This document shows positions 8,264 through 16,840 of a stretch of DNA of 64,000 nt, one piece after another. The stretch covers positions 50,100 to 114,099 of the forward strand of contig CAYNJC010000013.1 of the NCBI GenBank assembly GCA_964397565.1, written 5' to 3'. This stretch comes from JAPLST01 sp964397565 (GTDB lineage: Bacteria > Auribacterota > UBA3054 > JAPLST01). Under the pieces are notes generated by a model that was given only the letters and a program-made list of their open reading frames with translations, was not told the DNA's origin and searched no databases. Positions within the stretch are counted from its first letter, which is position 1. Each line of letters opens with the position of its first letter. The position numbers and the translations under genes were made by a program.

Positions 8264-11200
8264 AGAAGCGCACATGGTTTGTAGTATGTCTTGGCAGTCT
8301 GAGTATGCTGGCGGCACGTGCGGACGTCTGGACCCCGTTGGCGGATTTCCCGGTGGCTGTCTACGGCAATTATGCCGGCGCGTGCATGGCGGCGGCTAAT
8401 TCAACGGCCGTCTACGCCGTGCGCGGCGGGATCAGCGACCATGGCTCATATGTGTACAAATACACGCCGTTAGGGGACACGTGGACACTGATCGCGACAA
8501 CCTACCACAATGCCGGGCAGGGGACCGCCATGGCGCTGCATCCCAACGGCATGCTGTACTCCATTTCCGGCGGCAATCAGCGCTGGAGCGGCAGCATCAA
8601 TCCGACCACGAATGCAATCCAAAACGCGAACGCGCTCGGCGCCGACAATAGCTGGCCGGCGTCAACCATGGGCGGTGGCGGCATGGTGATTGATCGCGAT
8701 GGCCGCTATGCGTATCTCTCCAGCGGCGAAAATGCCTATGGCGCCGGTGGCAGCCCGCCGCGTTCGGCCTTCATGCGCTTCGACTTCAGCAATGCAGCGT
8801 GGACCACGGTCGCCACCTTGCTGCATCCCACCAACCAATTGTTCATCGGCGGTGGCATTGCCTTTGCCGCCAACACGGTGTATTTGTTGCATGGCACCAA
8901 CGGCAGTGGTGCATGCCCCATGTTCGCGTACAATCAAGACTCCGGCGAGTATGCACCACGCGCATCGTTGCCGGAAGACGGCGGCGAAGGCTTGTCGTTG
9001 GTCTACGATGGCGGCGCATATTTGATCGTCACGCCGGGCGGCGGTTCAAGCACTATCTGGTTGTATGATTTGCGCAGCAACAGTTGGCAGCGCAGTGATG
9101 ACCTGCCGCAGCCAGTGGGCCGCGGCGGCGGGCTTGCCTGGGACGCACAGGGCCAGCGGCTTTTTCTGCTGTGCGGTGACGATACGAGCGCGTTTTTCTC
9201 ACGGGCCTGGACACCAACGCCGACCGATTTGCTGCCGCCGCGCGCGCCGCTGCTGCTGGCGCCGCCCGCCGGCGAGTACCTTGCGTACACCCAGCCGACC
9301 TTCACGTGGCTGCCGGCCGAGGAACGCGGGGGCGGCGCGATCGCCGGCTACACCATCATGCTGGACAGCACGGCCTATGCCACGACCGGCACGAATTTCA
9401 CACCCGCTGCGCCGCTGTCCTATGGCGCGCACACCTGGAAGGTGAATGCGCGTGACTCTAGTGCGTTGACATCGGCCTGGTCGGAGATCCGCACAGTGAC
9501 GATCAGCAGCACACCCCTGGCGCCCGATTTCTGCTGCGTCTGCATTGAGCGCTTTCCCAAATGCAATCGCTACCAAGTCCAGTACGCCGGCACGCGGCCC
9601 TACTTGAAAGCGGGCACGGAGAACGATCAACGCTGGCCGTTGCCCGGCGAAGCGGTTACGTACATCGGCTACCTGTACAATGCGGGCACCAGCGGCGGCA
9701 CCTGTGAATTTGTCTGGCGCACCAATGGCCACGAGTTTTCGCGCGGCAGCGTCTATCTGGCGCGCGACGCGTTTGCCTCCAATGCGATTGCATTTCCGTG
9801 GCCGGCCGGCGCGGAGACGTATGCCGGCGCCTTCGACATTAGTCTGCAGCTGAACCCGACCAATGCAGTGCCCGAGCTGAGCCTGACCAACAATGTCATC
9901 AGCGAGTCCAGCCGCGCACTCGCCTTGAGCTACTTCATGGCACGCGAATATTTTGATGCGCTGGCGGGCAAGCGCAATCGCTGGGGCACCTCAAATGCCG
10001 TCGACTGGCTGCGGATTCAGTTTGAAGACATGCAGAAGAAATTCACCCAGTCCGCCTATCTGGCCACGCCCAGCGGCATTCTCGAACGCGTGCGGATTGA
10101 CCGCGTGGTCGTCGCGCCGAACGCGCAGATAGACGCATTGCTGAACAATGATCCGTATGCCAACCTGAATGACGGGCGCTGGCAGACGACCGGCACGGAT
10201 CCCGCCGGGTACGCCACCACCTTTGGCACGACTGTTGATTACGGCCTCATTCATGAAGTCGCCCATCAACTGGGCTTGATTGACATTTACCAATACGATG
10301 TTGAGGGCGCCAGCACGCTGGTGATGCGGGATGGCGCGCCGCTCTTGGCCGAACACATAGCCTCGCAGCAAGGCATGATGCGCAACCACGGCAACGTCCC
10401 GTTTTCCGAATTCTCGGCCTTGGCGTTGAACAGCCAGCTTGGCCGGCGGCGCGGCTATTACGGCGATTTCCAATTCTTGATTCCGCGCACCAATATCATT
10501 GCCGTGGTGGATACCCAGTCGAATGCGTTGGCGGGTGCGACCATCGAGTGTTTCCGGCGCGGCAGTGACGGCTATTTCTCAAATGCTTATTGTGTGGCAA
10601 CCGGCACCACGGATATCAGTGGCCGCTTGGTCCTGCCGGCCAGCGGCGGCGGGTACTCGACCAGCAACGGCTATATGCTGTATCCCCATCCCTTCAACTA
10701 CCTTAGCGTGGTCGGCGGAAATATCCTGCTGGTCAAGGTCAGCTACGCGGGCGCGAGCTTCTACTCGTGGTTCGAGTGCATTGCTGCGAACATCGCCTTC
10801 TGGCGCGGCCAAAGCAACACGGCCGTGCATACCGTGTATGCCAAGCTCGCGGCGGATGCAGCGGCCCACCCCGCGCCGATCAACGTGCGCTGCCGGCTGA
10901 CCGGCGCAACCGTCACGCTGAGCTGGTCTGCGCCCACGCCCGCGCCGGCGAGCTATGTCGTGTATGGGTCGGGCTACCAGCCCTATGACGCGGCGCTCAG
11001 CCGCATCGCGACCGCGACTGCAACCGCGACCAATGTGACATTTGCGCGCGGATCGTGGCGCTTTGCCTGCGTGGTGGCCGTCCACAATGACGGCGTCGAA
11101 AGCGCGGTGACGCCGCTCATGTATCTGCCGGACTTGCCGGCCTATTCCGTCTCGGCGTCGTTCGAACGCTATATCGCCGGCATGACCCTGCTGCCGGGCA

Positions 11201-12045
11201 ATCATCGCTTGATTTGTTTGCGCAACTCAGAGCACGAAGAGCCGGTCTGGCAACGACCGGACGGCACGTTTGCCGGCATGTGGAGCAGTGTCCACAACCA
11301 TTTTGTGCCCTATGACGCGGCCTACGATGCCCGCCTTGATCGGGTGATTGTCACCGATCTGCCGGATGGTTACAGCCCCCAGTCGCGCATCGCGGTGCTG
11401 ACCCGCGACGGCCGCGCCGTCAACTTGTTTGGCAGCAACGGCACAGGCGACGGGCAGTTTGACACGCCGACCGGCGTTGCCGTGGACAGCCAGTCGCGCA
11501 TCCTGGTTGCCGACCGCAAGAACAATCGCGTGCAGGCCTTCAGCGCCAACGGCAATTTTATCACCAAGTACACCGGACTGAATGCACCGCAGGATGTGGA
11601 TGTGGATGGCAACGATTCCATTCTGGTGACGGACAGCGGCAATAAGCGCATCGTCGTGCTGCGCTGGTCGGGCACGACGCTGATCCTGGACCGCGTCATC
11701 ACCAATGCCAGCTTCGCCAATCCGGTAGCCGTCACCCACGGCGACAACAACGAGATGTTCGTTGCGGATGCGGGCTTAAGCGGCGTCCTTGGTTTCACGG
11801 CCGAGGGCGTCTGGGGCATCAATCTGTTTGCGCCGACGGATGGCAGCGGCAGCACGTTGCAGTACCCGCGCGGCTTGGCCTGCATGTCCAACAACACGCT
11901 GATTGTCGGCGACAGTGGGCGGCGGCGGATCGTCGAGATCGCGGTCGGACCAATCCTCCCCGAGGCCGTGCTGGCGCCGACGGTTTGCCTCGCGCTGATC
12001 GCCCTCGGGCGCTATTCCAAACGCATTCCTCGTAACGCGCGCTAA
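8260..12045 (+). CDS. secreted multidomain protein: Kelch propeller, metzincin-like protease, NHL propeller
   Basis: The 1261-residue product starts with a signal peptide (MKKRTWFVVCLGSLSMLAARA). Domains in order: Kelch-like repeats (about 22-320), a fibronectin-like segment (about 330-420), a CARDB-like segment (about 430-550), then a putative zinc protease core with HEVAHQLGLID at 665-675, which fits the metzincin pattern HExxHxxGxxD, followed by GMM at 705-707 as a possible Met-turn. After it come a carboxypeptidase-regulatory-like beta domain (LAGATIECFRRGS), another fibronectin-like stretch, and NHL-type repeats (DGQFDTPTGVAVDSQSRILV...) forming a second propeller. The C-terminus (LPEAVLAPTVCLALIALGRYSKR) resembles a degenerate PEP-CTERM anchor. 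It is translationally coupled to the previous gene (ATGA). A surface protease role is inferred from the zinc motif alone. Confidence 0.8.
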   Translation: MKKRTWFVVCLGSLSMLAARADVWTPLADFPVAVYGNYAGACMAAANSTAVYAVRGGISDHGSYVYKYTPLGDTWTLIATTYHNAGQGTAMALHPNGMLYSISGGNQRWSGSINPTTNAIQNANALGADNSWPASTMGGGGMVIDRDGRYAYLSSGENAYGAGGSPPRSAFMRFDFSNAAWTTVATLLHPTNQLFIGGGIAFAANTVYLLHGTNGSGACPMFAYNQDSGEYAPRASLPEDGGEGLSLVYDGGAYLIVTPGGGSSTIWLYDLRSNSWQRSDDLPQPVGRGGGLAWDAQGQRLFLLCGDDTSAFFSRAWTPTPTDLLPPRAPLLLAPPAGEYLAYTQPTFTWLPAEERGGGAIAGYTIMLDSTAYATTGTNFTPAAPLSYGAHTWKVNARDSSALTSAWSEIRTVTISSTPLAPDFCCVCIERFPKCNRYQVQYAGTRPYLKAGTENDQRWPLPGEAVTYIGYLYNAGTSGGTCEFVWRTNGHEFSRGSVYLARDAFASNAIAFPWPAGAETYAGAFDISLQLNPTNAVPELSLTNNVISESSRALALSYFMAREYFDALAGKRNRWGTSNAVDWLRIQFEDMQKKFTQSAYLATPSGILERVRIDRVVVAPNAQIDALLNNDPYANLNDGRWQTTGTDPAGYATTFGTTVDYGLIHEVAHQLGLIDIYQYDVEGASTLVMRDGAPLLAEHIASQQGMMRNHGNVPFSEFSALALNSQLGRRRGYYGDFQFLIPRTNIIAVVDTQSNALAGATIECFRRGSDGYFSNAYCVATGTTDISGRLVLPASGGGYSTSNGYMLYPHPFNYLSVVGGNILLVKVSYAGASFYSWFECIAANIAFWRGQSNTAVHTVYAKLAADAAAHPAPINVRCRLTGATVTLSWSAPTPAPASYVVYGSGYQPYDAALSRIATATATATNVTFARGSWRFACVVAVHNDGVESAVTPLMYLPDLPAYSVSASFERYIAGMTLLPGNHRLICLRNSEHEEPVWQRPDGTFAGMWSSVHNHFVPYDAAYDARLDRVIVTDLPDGYSPQSRIAVLTRDGRAVNLFGSNGTGDGQFDTPTGVAVDSQSRILVADRKNNRVQAFSANGNFITKYTGLNAPQDVDVDGNDSILVTDSGNKRIVVLRWSGTTLILDRVITNASFANPVAVTHGDNNEMFVADAGLSGVLGFTAEGVWGINLFAPTDGSGSTLQYPRGLACMSNNTLIVGDSGRRRIVEIAVGPILPEAVLAPTVCLALIALGRYSKRIPRNAR

Positions 12046-12061
12046 GCTTCCGGGCGACGCC

Positions 12062-13345
12062 ATGGCAACCAATGTGATTGTCGCGCAATCCGGCGGACCA
12101 TCACCGGTGATCAATGCCTCGCTGCAGGGCGTGATTGAGACCTGCCGCGCCTATCCGGCCGCGTTTGGCACGGTGTTCGGCGCGTGGCATGGCATTGAAG
12201 GAGTCCTCAAAGAAGAATTGCTCGACTTGTCGACCCAGCCAGCGCGTGAGATCACGTTGCTGCGCAACACGCCCGCGGCCGGCGCGATCGGCACCTGCCG
12301 TTACAAGCTGCAACCACAGCACAGCGAGGATTTCGCCCGCGTCGTGGCAGTGTTCAAGGCCCACCGCATCGGCTTCTTCTTCTGCTGCGGCGGCAACGAT
12401 TCGATGGACACGGCCAACAAAGTGGCCGCCATGGCGCGCACGCAGGGCCTCGATCTGGTCGCGGTCGGCGTGCCGAAAACCATCGACAACGATGTCGGCG
12501 ACAGCACCTTCACCTTGATTGACCACACGCCGGGCTACGGCAGCACGGCGCGCTATTGGGCGTACCTGGTGCAGAACGCAAACGAGGAGAATCGCGGCTC
12601 GTCGCCGGCCGATCCAGTCCTGGTCTTGCAGGCGATGGGCCGCGCGATCGGTTACATACCGGCGGCGGCGCGCCTGGCGGATGTGGCACGCCGGATGCCG
12701 CTGCAGATCTATCTGAGCGAAGCCGGCGTGACCCTCGCGCAACTGGGCGAAAATGTCGTGCGCCAGCTCGAACGCGACGGCCGCTGCATGGTGGTGGTCA
12801 GCGAGGGCTTTGACGTCGGCGCCATCGGCGCGGTCAAGGATGCCTTCGGCCACACGTCGTTCAGCGCCAGTCAAATGACGGTCGCACAAGTCGTTACAAA
12901 CTACTTGAACAGTTTGAAACTACCGGTGCCGGGCGCGGCGCGTTGCCAAGTGCCGGGCACGGATCAGCGCGCGATGTCCATCTATGCCTCCGACGTTGAC
13001 CTGGATGAAGCGTACGCGGTCGGACGCAAGGCAGTCGAGATCGCCGTGCAGGACGGCAATGGTTGGATGGCCACTGTGCTGCGCGAGCCGGGCGCAGCCT
13101 ATCGTGTCCGTTATGATAAAGTACCGCTCAGCGCCGTCGCCAGCAGCGCACGCACCTTTCCCAAAGCATGGATTGCCGCGTGCGGCATGGATGTGACCGA
13201 CGACTTTGTGCGCTATGCGCAGCCGCTGCTGGGCCAGGGCTGGCCGGCGGTGCCACTGGAAAACGGCCTGCAGCGCTACGCCCGGCTCGACCTGCACTGC
13301 GTGGCCAAACGCCTGCCCGCGTATGTCGCGCAGGCGTATCGTTGA
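12062..13345 (+). CDS. phosphofructokinase, probably pyrophosphate-dependent
   Basis: It phosphorylates fructose 6-phosphate to the 1,6-bisphosphate in glycolysis. The family is clear from QSGGPSPVINASLQG at the N-terminus, GGNDSMDT (110-117), PKTIDNDV (138-145), TPGYGSTARYWA and QAMGRAIGY. In ATP-using enzymes the first motif is GGDGS and the second PGTIDND; Asp in place of the second variable Gly and Lys in PKTIDND are marks of PPi-dependent enzymes, so PPi is the likely phosphoryl donor. An Asn at the first Asp position is noteworthy. The length (427 aa) suits the PPi-using clade. The gene begins 16 nt after the preceding secreted-protein gene, with no obvious functional link. The donor specificity is inference. 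Confidence 0.85.
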   Translation: MATNVIVAQSGGPSPVINASLQGVIETCRAYPAAFGTVFGAWHGIEGVLKEELLDLSTQPAREITLLRNTPAAGAIGTCRYKLQPQHSEDFARVVAVFKAHRIGFFFCCGGNDSMDTANKVAAMARTQGLDLVAVGVPKTIDNDVGDSTFTLIDHTPGYGSTARYWAYLVQNANEENRGSSPADPVLVLQAMGRAIGYIPAAARLADVARRMPLQIYLSEAGVTLAQLGENVVRQLERDGRCMVVVSEGFDVGAIGAVKDAFGHTSFSASQMTVAQVVTNYLNSLKLPVPGAARCQVPGTDQRAMSIYASDVDLDEAYAVGRKAVEIAVQDGNGWMATVLREPGAAYRVRYDKVPLSAVASSARTFPKAWIAACGMDVTDDFVRYAQPLLGQGWPAVPLENGLQRYARLDLHCVAKRLPAYVAQAYR

Positions 13346-13358
13346 AGAGGGGATTGCC

Positions 13359-13427
13359 ATGGATTTCCTCGATTTTCGCAGTGCGATTGACTTCATGACA
13401 TCTTTTCGCTATAATACCACAACATAG
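13359..13427 (+). CDS. 22-aa small ORF overlapping the rpsU promoter
   Basis: ATG 13359 follows a good ribosome-binding sequence (GAAGAGGGG) 13 nt after the phosphofructokinase stop and opens a 22-codon frame (MDFLDFRSAIDFMTSFRYNT...) to TAG 13425-13427. The rpsU promoter lies inside it. It may be a chance frame; only the ribosome binding site speaks for it. Confidence 0.25.
   Translation: MDFLDFRSAIDFMTSFRYNTTT
13387..13415 (+). promoter_or_regulatory. rpsU promoter
   Basis: TTGACT (13387-13392), 17-nt spacer, TATAAT (13410-13415). It is almost perfect consensus and lies 75 nt upstream of the rpsU start codon, so rpsU and the downstream pseudopilin genes can be transcribed independently of phosphofructokinase. 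Confidence 0.85.
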
Positions 13428-13428
13428 T

Positions 13429-13455
13429 GGGCACATGGTACTAGCCATTGTGCCC
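13429..13455 (+). ncRNA. hairpin at the 5' end of the rpsU leader
   Basis: GGGCACA (13429-13435) plus TGG pairs with CCA plus TGTGCCC (13449-13455), with a single bulged T. It begins only about 7 nt after the predicted transcription start, so it would cap the message. It may protect the 5' end or be an autoregulatory S21-binding leader; neither is established here. Confidence 0.45.
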
Positions 13456-13490
13456 GTCAGAACTTATAACGATTGCAGGAGTTAACCAGC

Positions 13491-13760
13491 GTGCTCACGG
13501 TTACGTTGCGCAAGAATGAGTCGGTTGACAAAGCCATCCGCCGTCTGAAAAAGAAGGTGGATCGCGAGGGCGTTTTAAAAATCGTGCGCCAGCACGCCTA
13601 TTACGAGAAGCCCAGCGAGAAGAAGCTGCGCAAACGGAAGGCGGCGCGGCGCACGGCAGCACGCATGATGCGGATTGCGGCGCGCACCCCCGCGCCGATC
13701 ATCCCGACGCCCGGCGCTCCGGCGCCAGACGGCACGGCCGCGCAGGCCGCCACCACTTGA
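13491..13760 (+). CDS. rpsU: 30S ribosomal protein S21 with extended basic/proline tail
   Basis: S21 sits near the anti-Shine-Dalgarno end of 16S rRNA and takes part in initiation. The core VTLRKNESVDKAIRRLKKKV...KIVRQHAYYEKPSEKKLRKRKAA is diagnostic. The start is GTG 13491 with AGGAG at 13477-13481; an upstream in-frame TTG (13473) would add six residues and overlaps that site, so it is rejected. The protein has 89 residues against about 60-70 usually; the extra C-terminal 30 (from about residue 58, RMMRIAARTPAPIIPTPGAP) are rich in Ala/Pro/Thr and probably disordered. The pseudopilin genes start 36 nt later. Confidence 0.93.
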   Translation: MLTVTLRKNESVDKAIRRLKKKVDREGVLKIVRQHAYYEKPSEKKLRKRKAARRTAARMMRIAARTPAPIIPTPGAPAPDGTAAQAATT

Positions 13761-13796
13761 TCTAGGTTACCCTGACGCATGCGACGGAGGAGCTGT

Positions 13797-14363
13797 ATGG
13801 CACGCCAGACCACCCGCGGTTTTACCTTGATGGAGCTGATGATCGTGATCTCGATCATCGGGATCTTGGCGGGCCTCAGTGTCGGCGTGATCGGGGTCGT
13901 CGGCGCGCGCAACCGGATCGAAGCTGCCAAAGCCTGCATCCTGCGCTTCAAGCTCGCCCTCGATCAGTATTACAATGACATCGGCAGCTATCCGCCGACA
14001 CCCACCGAGCGCAACCAGAATGCCGATGTCATCGGCTGCTTGACCGGCGACTTGGATCACGATGGCGTCTACAATCCCGAGGCTGGCGACATCCCCAAAT
14101 CGCATCCGACCTGGCGGCGCCCGTATCTGAAACTGACCAAGGCGGAGCTGGATGCTGACGGTAATTTCAAAGACCCATGGAGCCAGCCCTATCGCTATTT
14201 CAAGAATGACGGTGAAGTCAACATGTATAAGATCAATCCCACCTCATTCTTGCTGTATTCATGCGGGCCGGATCACGTGGCAACCGATGCCACGCGCGAC
14301 GAAGTCGTTGATTACAAGCTGCCCGGCAACAAAGATAACGTCAAGAACTGGGAGGACGAATGA
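13797..14363 (+). CDS. type II secretion-type major pseudopilin (GspG-like) 1
   Basis: The product opens with a short basic leader and the class III prepilin signal RGFTLMELMIVISIIGILAGL: prepilin peptidase cleaves before F and methylates it, and Glu at +5 is present. A strong ribosome binding site (GGAGGAG, 13786-13792) selects ATG 13797. The globular part has the GspG hallmarks: one long helix, LDQYYNDIGSYPPT, DPWSQPYRY and an acidic C-terminus of the type that binds calcium (SCGPDHVATD). At 188 aa it is longer than typical GspG because of an insert after SYPPT (ERNQNADVIGCLTGDLDHDGVYN) that looks like another acidic loop. First of five pseudopilin genes; overlaps the next by 4 nt. Confidence 0.88.
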   Translation: MARQTTRGFTLMELMIVISIIGILAGLSVGVIGVVGARNRIEAAKACILRFKLALDQYYNDIGSYPPTPTERNQNADVIGCLTGDLDHDGVYNPEAGDIPKSHPTWRRPYLKLTKAELDADGNFKDPWSQPYRYFKNDGEVNMYKINPTSFLLYSCGPDHVATDATRDEVVDYKLPGNKDNVKNWEDE

Positions 14364-14857
14364 CCCGCACACACACACTACCTAGGGGCTTCACCCTGAT
14401 TGAACTGCTGGTGGTCATCTCGATCATTGGCGTGCTGGTAACGCTGGGCGTGGGCGGCACGGCCATGGTGATGAACCAGGCCAAGGTCACCAAGGCCAAG
14501 TCGACCCTGCAAATGATCGCGATGGCCTTGACGCAGTATAAGAATGATTTCGGGGTCTACCCCGACGATGAGCCGCAGGTCAATATCTTTAATGTCTTGA
14601 CCGGCTATCGCAATGACCCGCGCAATCCGGACCTGGAGATTACCCAGCGACCCGACTGGCACGGCCCGTATATCAAGGCCGAGGCTAAAGATTTCCAGTT
14701 CCGGGAGATGAACCGCGCTTTGGTGGACCCGTGGAACGAGCCGTTCAAGTTGCGGATCAAGACGCCGATCTACAACAGGTTCGACGTGGACATCTGGTCG
14801 TCCGGCCCGAATATGAAAGATGAAGATGGCAAAGGTGATGACATCAAGAACTGGTAA
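14360..14857 (+). CDS. type II secretion-type major pseudopilin (GspG-like) 2
   Basis: Starts at ATG 14360 inside the previous stop (ATGA), with GGGAGGA upstream. The signal is RGFTLIELLVVISIIGVLVTL (cleavage before F, Glu +5). The body keeps the GspG plan: ALTQYKNDFGVYPDDEPQ, DWHGPYI, LVDPWNEPFKLR and a final WSSGPNMKDEDGKGDD, which matches the calcium-binding end of GspG. 165 aa. Together with the preceding gene this gives two tandem GspG-type major pseudopilins, which most type II systems do not have; one may be specialised for another filament. The next gene begins 4 nt after the stop. Confidence 0.88.
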   Translation: MTRTHTLPRGFTLIELLVVISIIGVLVTLGVGGTAMVMNQAKVTKAKSTLQMIAMALTQYKNDFGVYPDDEPQVNIFNVLTGYRNDPRNPDLEITQRPDWHGPYIKAEAKDFQFREMNRALVDPWNEPFKLRIKTPIYNRFDVDIWSSGPNMKDEDGKGDDIKNW

Positions 14858-14861
14858 GACC

Positions 14862-15476
14862 ATGCGCGCGCGGCAGCCCCAGGCTGCACGCGGGTTTACC
14901 TTGATTGAGCTGCTGGTGGTCATTTCGATCATCGGTTTGCTAATGACCGGGGCACTGATGACGGTCGAGGGACTGGGCCGCAAAATGCGCTTTGAAGGCG
15001 CCGCCAAGACCCTGCGTGATAAAATTATGCTGACCCGCAACGTGGCGATCTCGCAGAATCACAAGTTGGCGTTGCGCATCCAGGCGGCCGGCAAGAAGTG
15101 GAAGCTGGTCATTATCGACAGCGGCGACGGCATTCTCGATAATGGCGACGACAAGATGATCAGCGATCCGTGGTCGTTCCCGCCGCAGGTAACCTTGGAG
15201 GCCGAACAAGAATTGGAGTTCGGCGCGGAAGGCGGCATCACCTTCACGACCTCAAATCCGATTGTACTGCATGACAACTCGGATGCCAAAGAACCGTGGC
15301 GCATGCTCTTGACCATCTATACCGCCTCCGGCATGGTGCGCCTTGGCCCGATTGAAAAATTGCCCCCGCTTGGCGCCGGTGACACCAATGTCAGCGCGAC
15401 GGCAGCAACGGCGCCCGCGGAGACAGAGGCGGACGTGGCTGCCCCTGCAACGCCGGCGCCGGCGGAGAGCCCATAA
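14862..15476 (+). CDS. minor pseudopilin (GspH-like)
   Basis: ATG 14862 gives a short leader MRARQPQAARG before FTLIELLVVISIIGLLMTG. After the N-terminal helix, FEGAAKTLRDKIMLTRNVAISQNHKLALRI is the GspH/FimT pattern (RSAxxxA in the helix followed by strands). A C-terminal extension from about residue 172 (TNVSATAATAPAETEADVAAPATPAPAESP when read across; Ala/Pro/Thr rich) is probably disordered. The role is as a minor subunit near the tip of the pseudopilus in the periplasm. It is in the same operon as the two GspG-like genes. Confidence 0.82.
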   Translation: MRARQPQAARGFTLIELLVVISIIGLLMTGALMTVEGLGRKMRFEGAAKTLRDKIMLTRNVAISQNHKLALRIQAAGKKWKLVIIDSGDGILDNGDDKMISDPWSFPPQVTLEAEQELEFGAEGGITFTTSNPIVLHDNSDAKEPWRMLLTIYTASGMVRLGPIEKLPPLGAGDTNVSATAATAPAETEADVAAPATPAPAESP

Positions 15477-15505
15477 GCGCTTTGATGACCGCACAAGGAA
15501 TGGCT

Positions 15506-16105
15506 ATGCGAATGACATCTACAGCACGACGCCAGCGTGGCTTCAGCTTGATTGAAGTCCTGGCCGCCATGGCGATTTTGTCCATCGGTCTGTTGAGCAT
15601 CCTGGCCATCTTTCCGATGGGCATGCAGCAGTATCGGGATGCGCGCGACAAGACTATTCTGGCCAACTTGGTGCGCTCGAAGGTGAACCAGTTGCAGTAT
15701 GAATTGAGCGACCCGAATATGGGTGGCACGGGCGACCCAAGCAAGATCATTGCCCAGCGCTATTTGCGGCATGACCAGGCCTTTGCGCGCTACATGGGTG
15801 AAAAGAAGTGGGCCGGGCCGGTCTATGAATCGGAAGTGTACCCCTTCGAAGATACCTCGCGCTATTTCTGGCAGTACGTCGTGGATGACATTGGCATGGC
15901 GGGTGACACCAAGATCGGCGCCAATGGCGTCAAAGGCGTTTTTTTCCAAGTCGAGTTCAAGGTCTATACCAAGGATCAGATCGACCAGGAGAAGATTCCG
16001 CTGGGACTCTCCATCATTCGTAGTGATCAGATGGAAAAGCCGTTCCTGCGCCAGGTCTTTCGCGTGCACAACCCGTATCCGGCGGTGAAATATGGCCAGA
16101 AGTAG
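15506..16105 (+). CDS. minor pseudopilin (GspI/PilV-like)
   Basis: The signal is RQRGFSLIEVLAAMAILSIGLLSILAIFP, the GFSLIEVLVA form typical of GspI/PilV. The start is taken at ATG 15506, six bases after AAGGA (15495-15499); ATG 15500 and 15482 are in the same frame but less well placed. The body (199 aa in total) is larger than a normal GspI and I cannot assign the rest to a known fold. It overlaps the next pseudopilin gene by 14 nt. Confidence 0.8.
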   Translation: MRMTSTARRQRGFSLIEVLAAMAILSIGLLSILAIFPMGMQQYRDARDKTILANLVRSKVNQLQYELSDPNMGGTGDPSKIIAQRYLRHDQAFARYMGEKKWAGPVYESEVYPFEDTSRYFWQYVVDDIGMAGDTKIGANGVKGVFFQVEFKVYTKDQIDQEKIPLGLSIIRSDQMEKPFLRQVFRVHNPYPAVKYGQK

Positions 16106-16787
16106 GCCCGGCCTGGCGCGCGGCTTCACCTTGATCGAGGTAATGGTCGCGATCGCCATTCTCGGCATTCTGATGAGCGCCATTATGGTTGCGTTTCAGC
16201 AGACGATGAATGCCGTCGAGGGTGTGCAGCAGAATGCCGAGCTGATGCAGAGCGTGCGGGCCGCCACCGAGCAGTTTCACCGCGAGCTGTCGCAGGCGAT
16301 CATCAATAACAACCGGCCCGATGGCGAGCAGGTCTATCTGCAGATTCGCCAGCTTTCCGCCGAGCAAAGCGTGCTGCGCTTTGGCTGCACGACCGAGCGC
16401 GGCTTGGTGGAGCTTGGCTATCAAGTGAAGCCCGACCCGGAAGGCGCGTGGCAACGCTACGAATTGTGGCGCCTGTACAAGACCGAAGGCATGTGGAATT
16501 ACAACGAGCCCGGCTGGCCGGTGCTGAACTTCGAGCCGCCAACCTGTGAGCCGTTTGCGTTCGGGATTGTGGCCTTCAAAGTCTCTTTCTGGAGCAGTCA
16601 GAAAGGCGATTGGGTGGCCGGTGATTGGGAGTCCATTCAGCGCAATGCCATGCCAAAACGGATTCGCATTCGGTTGCAGGGCATGACCAAGAACGCGGCC
16701 AAGGAAGCGCGCAATATCAAGGAACTGAAAGACGTGCCGGGCGTGGAAACGACGTATATCGAAGTGAACCTGCCGCAGGCGCGGTAA
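16092..16787 (+). CDS. minor pseudopilin (GspJ-like)
   Basis: Class III signal ARGFTLIEVMVAIAILGILMSAIM, followed by a long helix with MQSVRAATEQFHRELSQAIINNNRP, the pattern at the start of GspJ/PilW. The C-terminal third has strands of the type FGIVAFKVSFWSSQKGDWVAGDW and PKRIRIRLQG, also found in GspJ (where the protein computes as 'ΔΔW' beta-sandwich strands ending with inequality-type PxxVRv). 231 aa. It completes a G-G-H-I-J set; no GspK, D, E or F gene is in this window, so the secretion platform is encoded elsewhere. Confidence 0.78.
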   Translation: MARSRPGLARGFTLIEVMVAIAILGILMSAIMVAFQQTMNAVEGVQQNAELMQSVRAATEQFHRELSQAIINNNRPDGEQVYLQIRQLSAEQSVLRFGCTTERGLVELGYQVKPDPEGAWQRYELWRLYKTEGMWNYNEPGWPVLNFEPPTCEPFAFGIVAFKVSFWSSQKGDWVAGDWESIQRNAMPKRIRIRLQGMTKNAAKEARNIKELKDVPGVETTYIEVNLPQAR

Positions 16788-16840
16788 GCACGAATGTCAA
16801 GCGTAGTAGTTTACTATTTCATGTAATAAGGAGTACCTGT

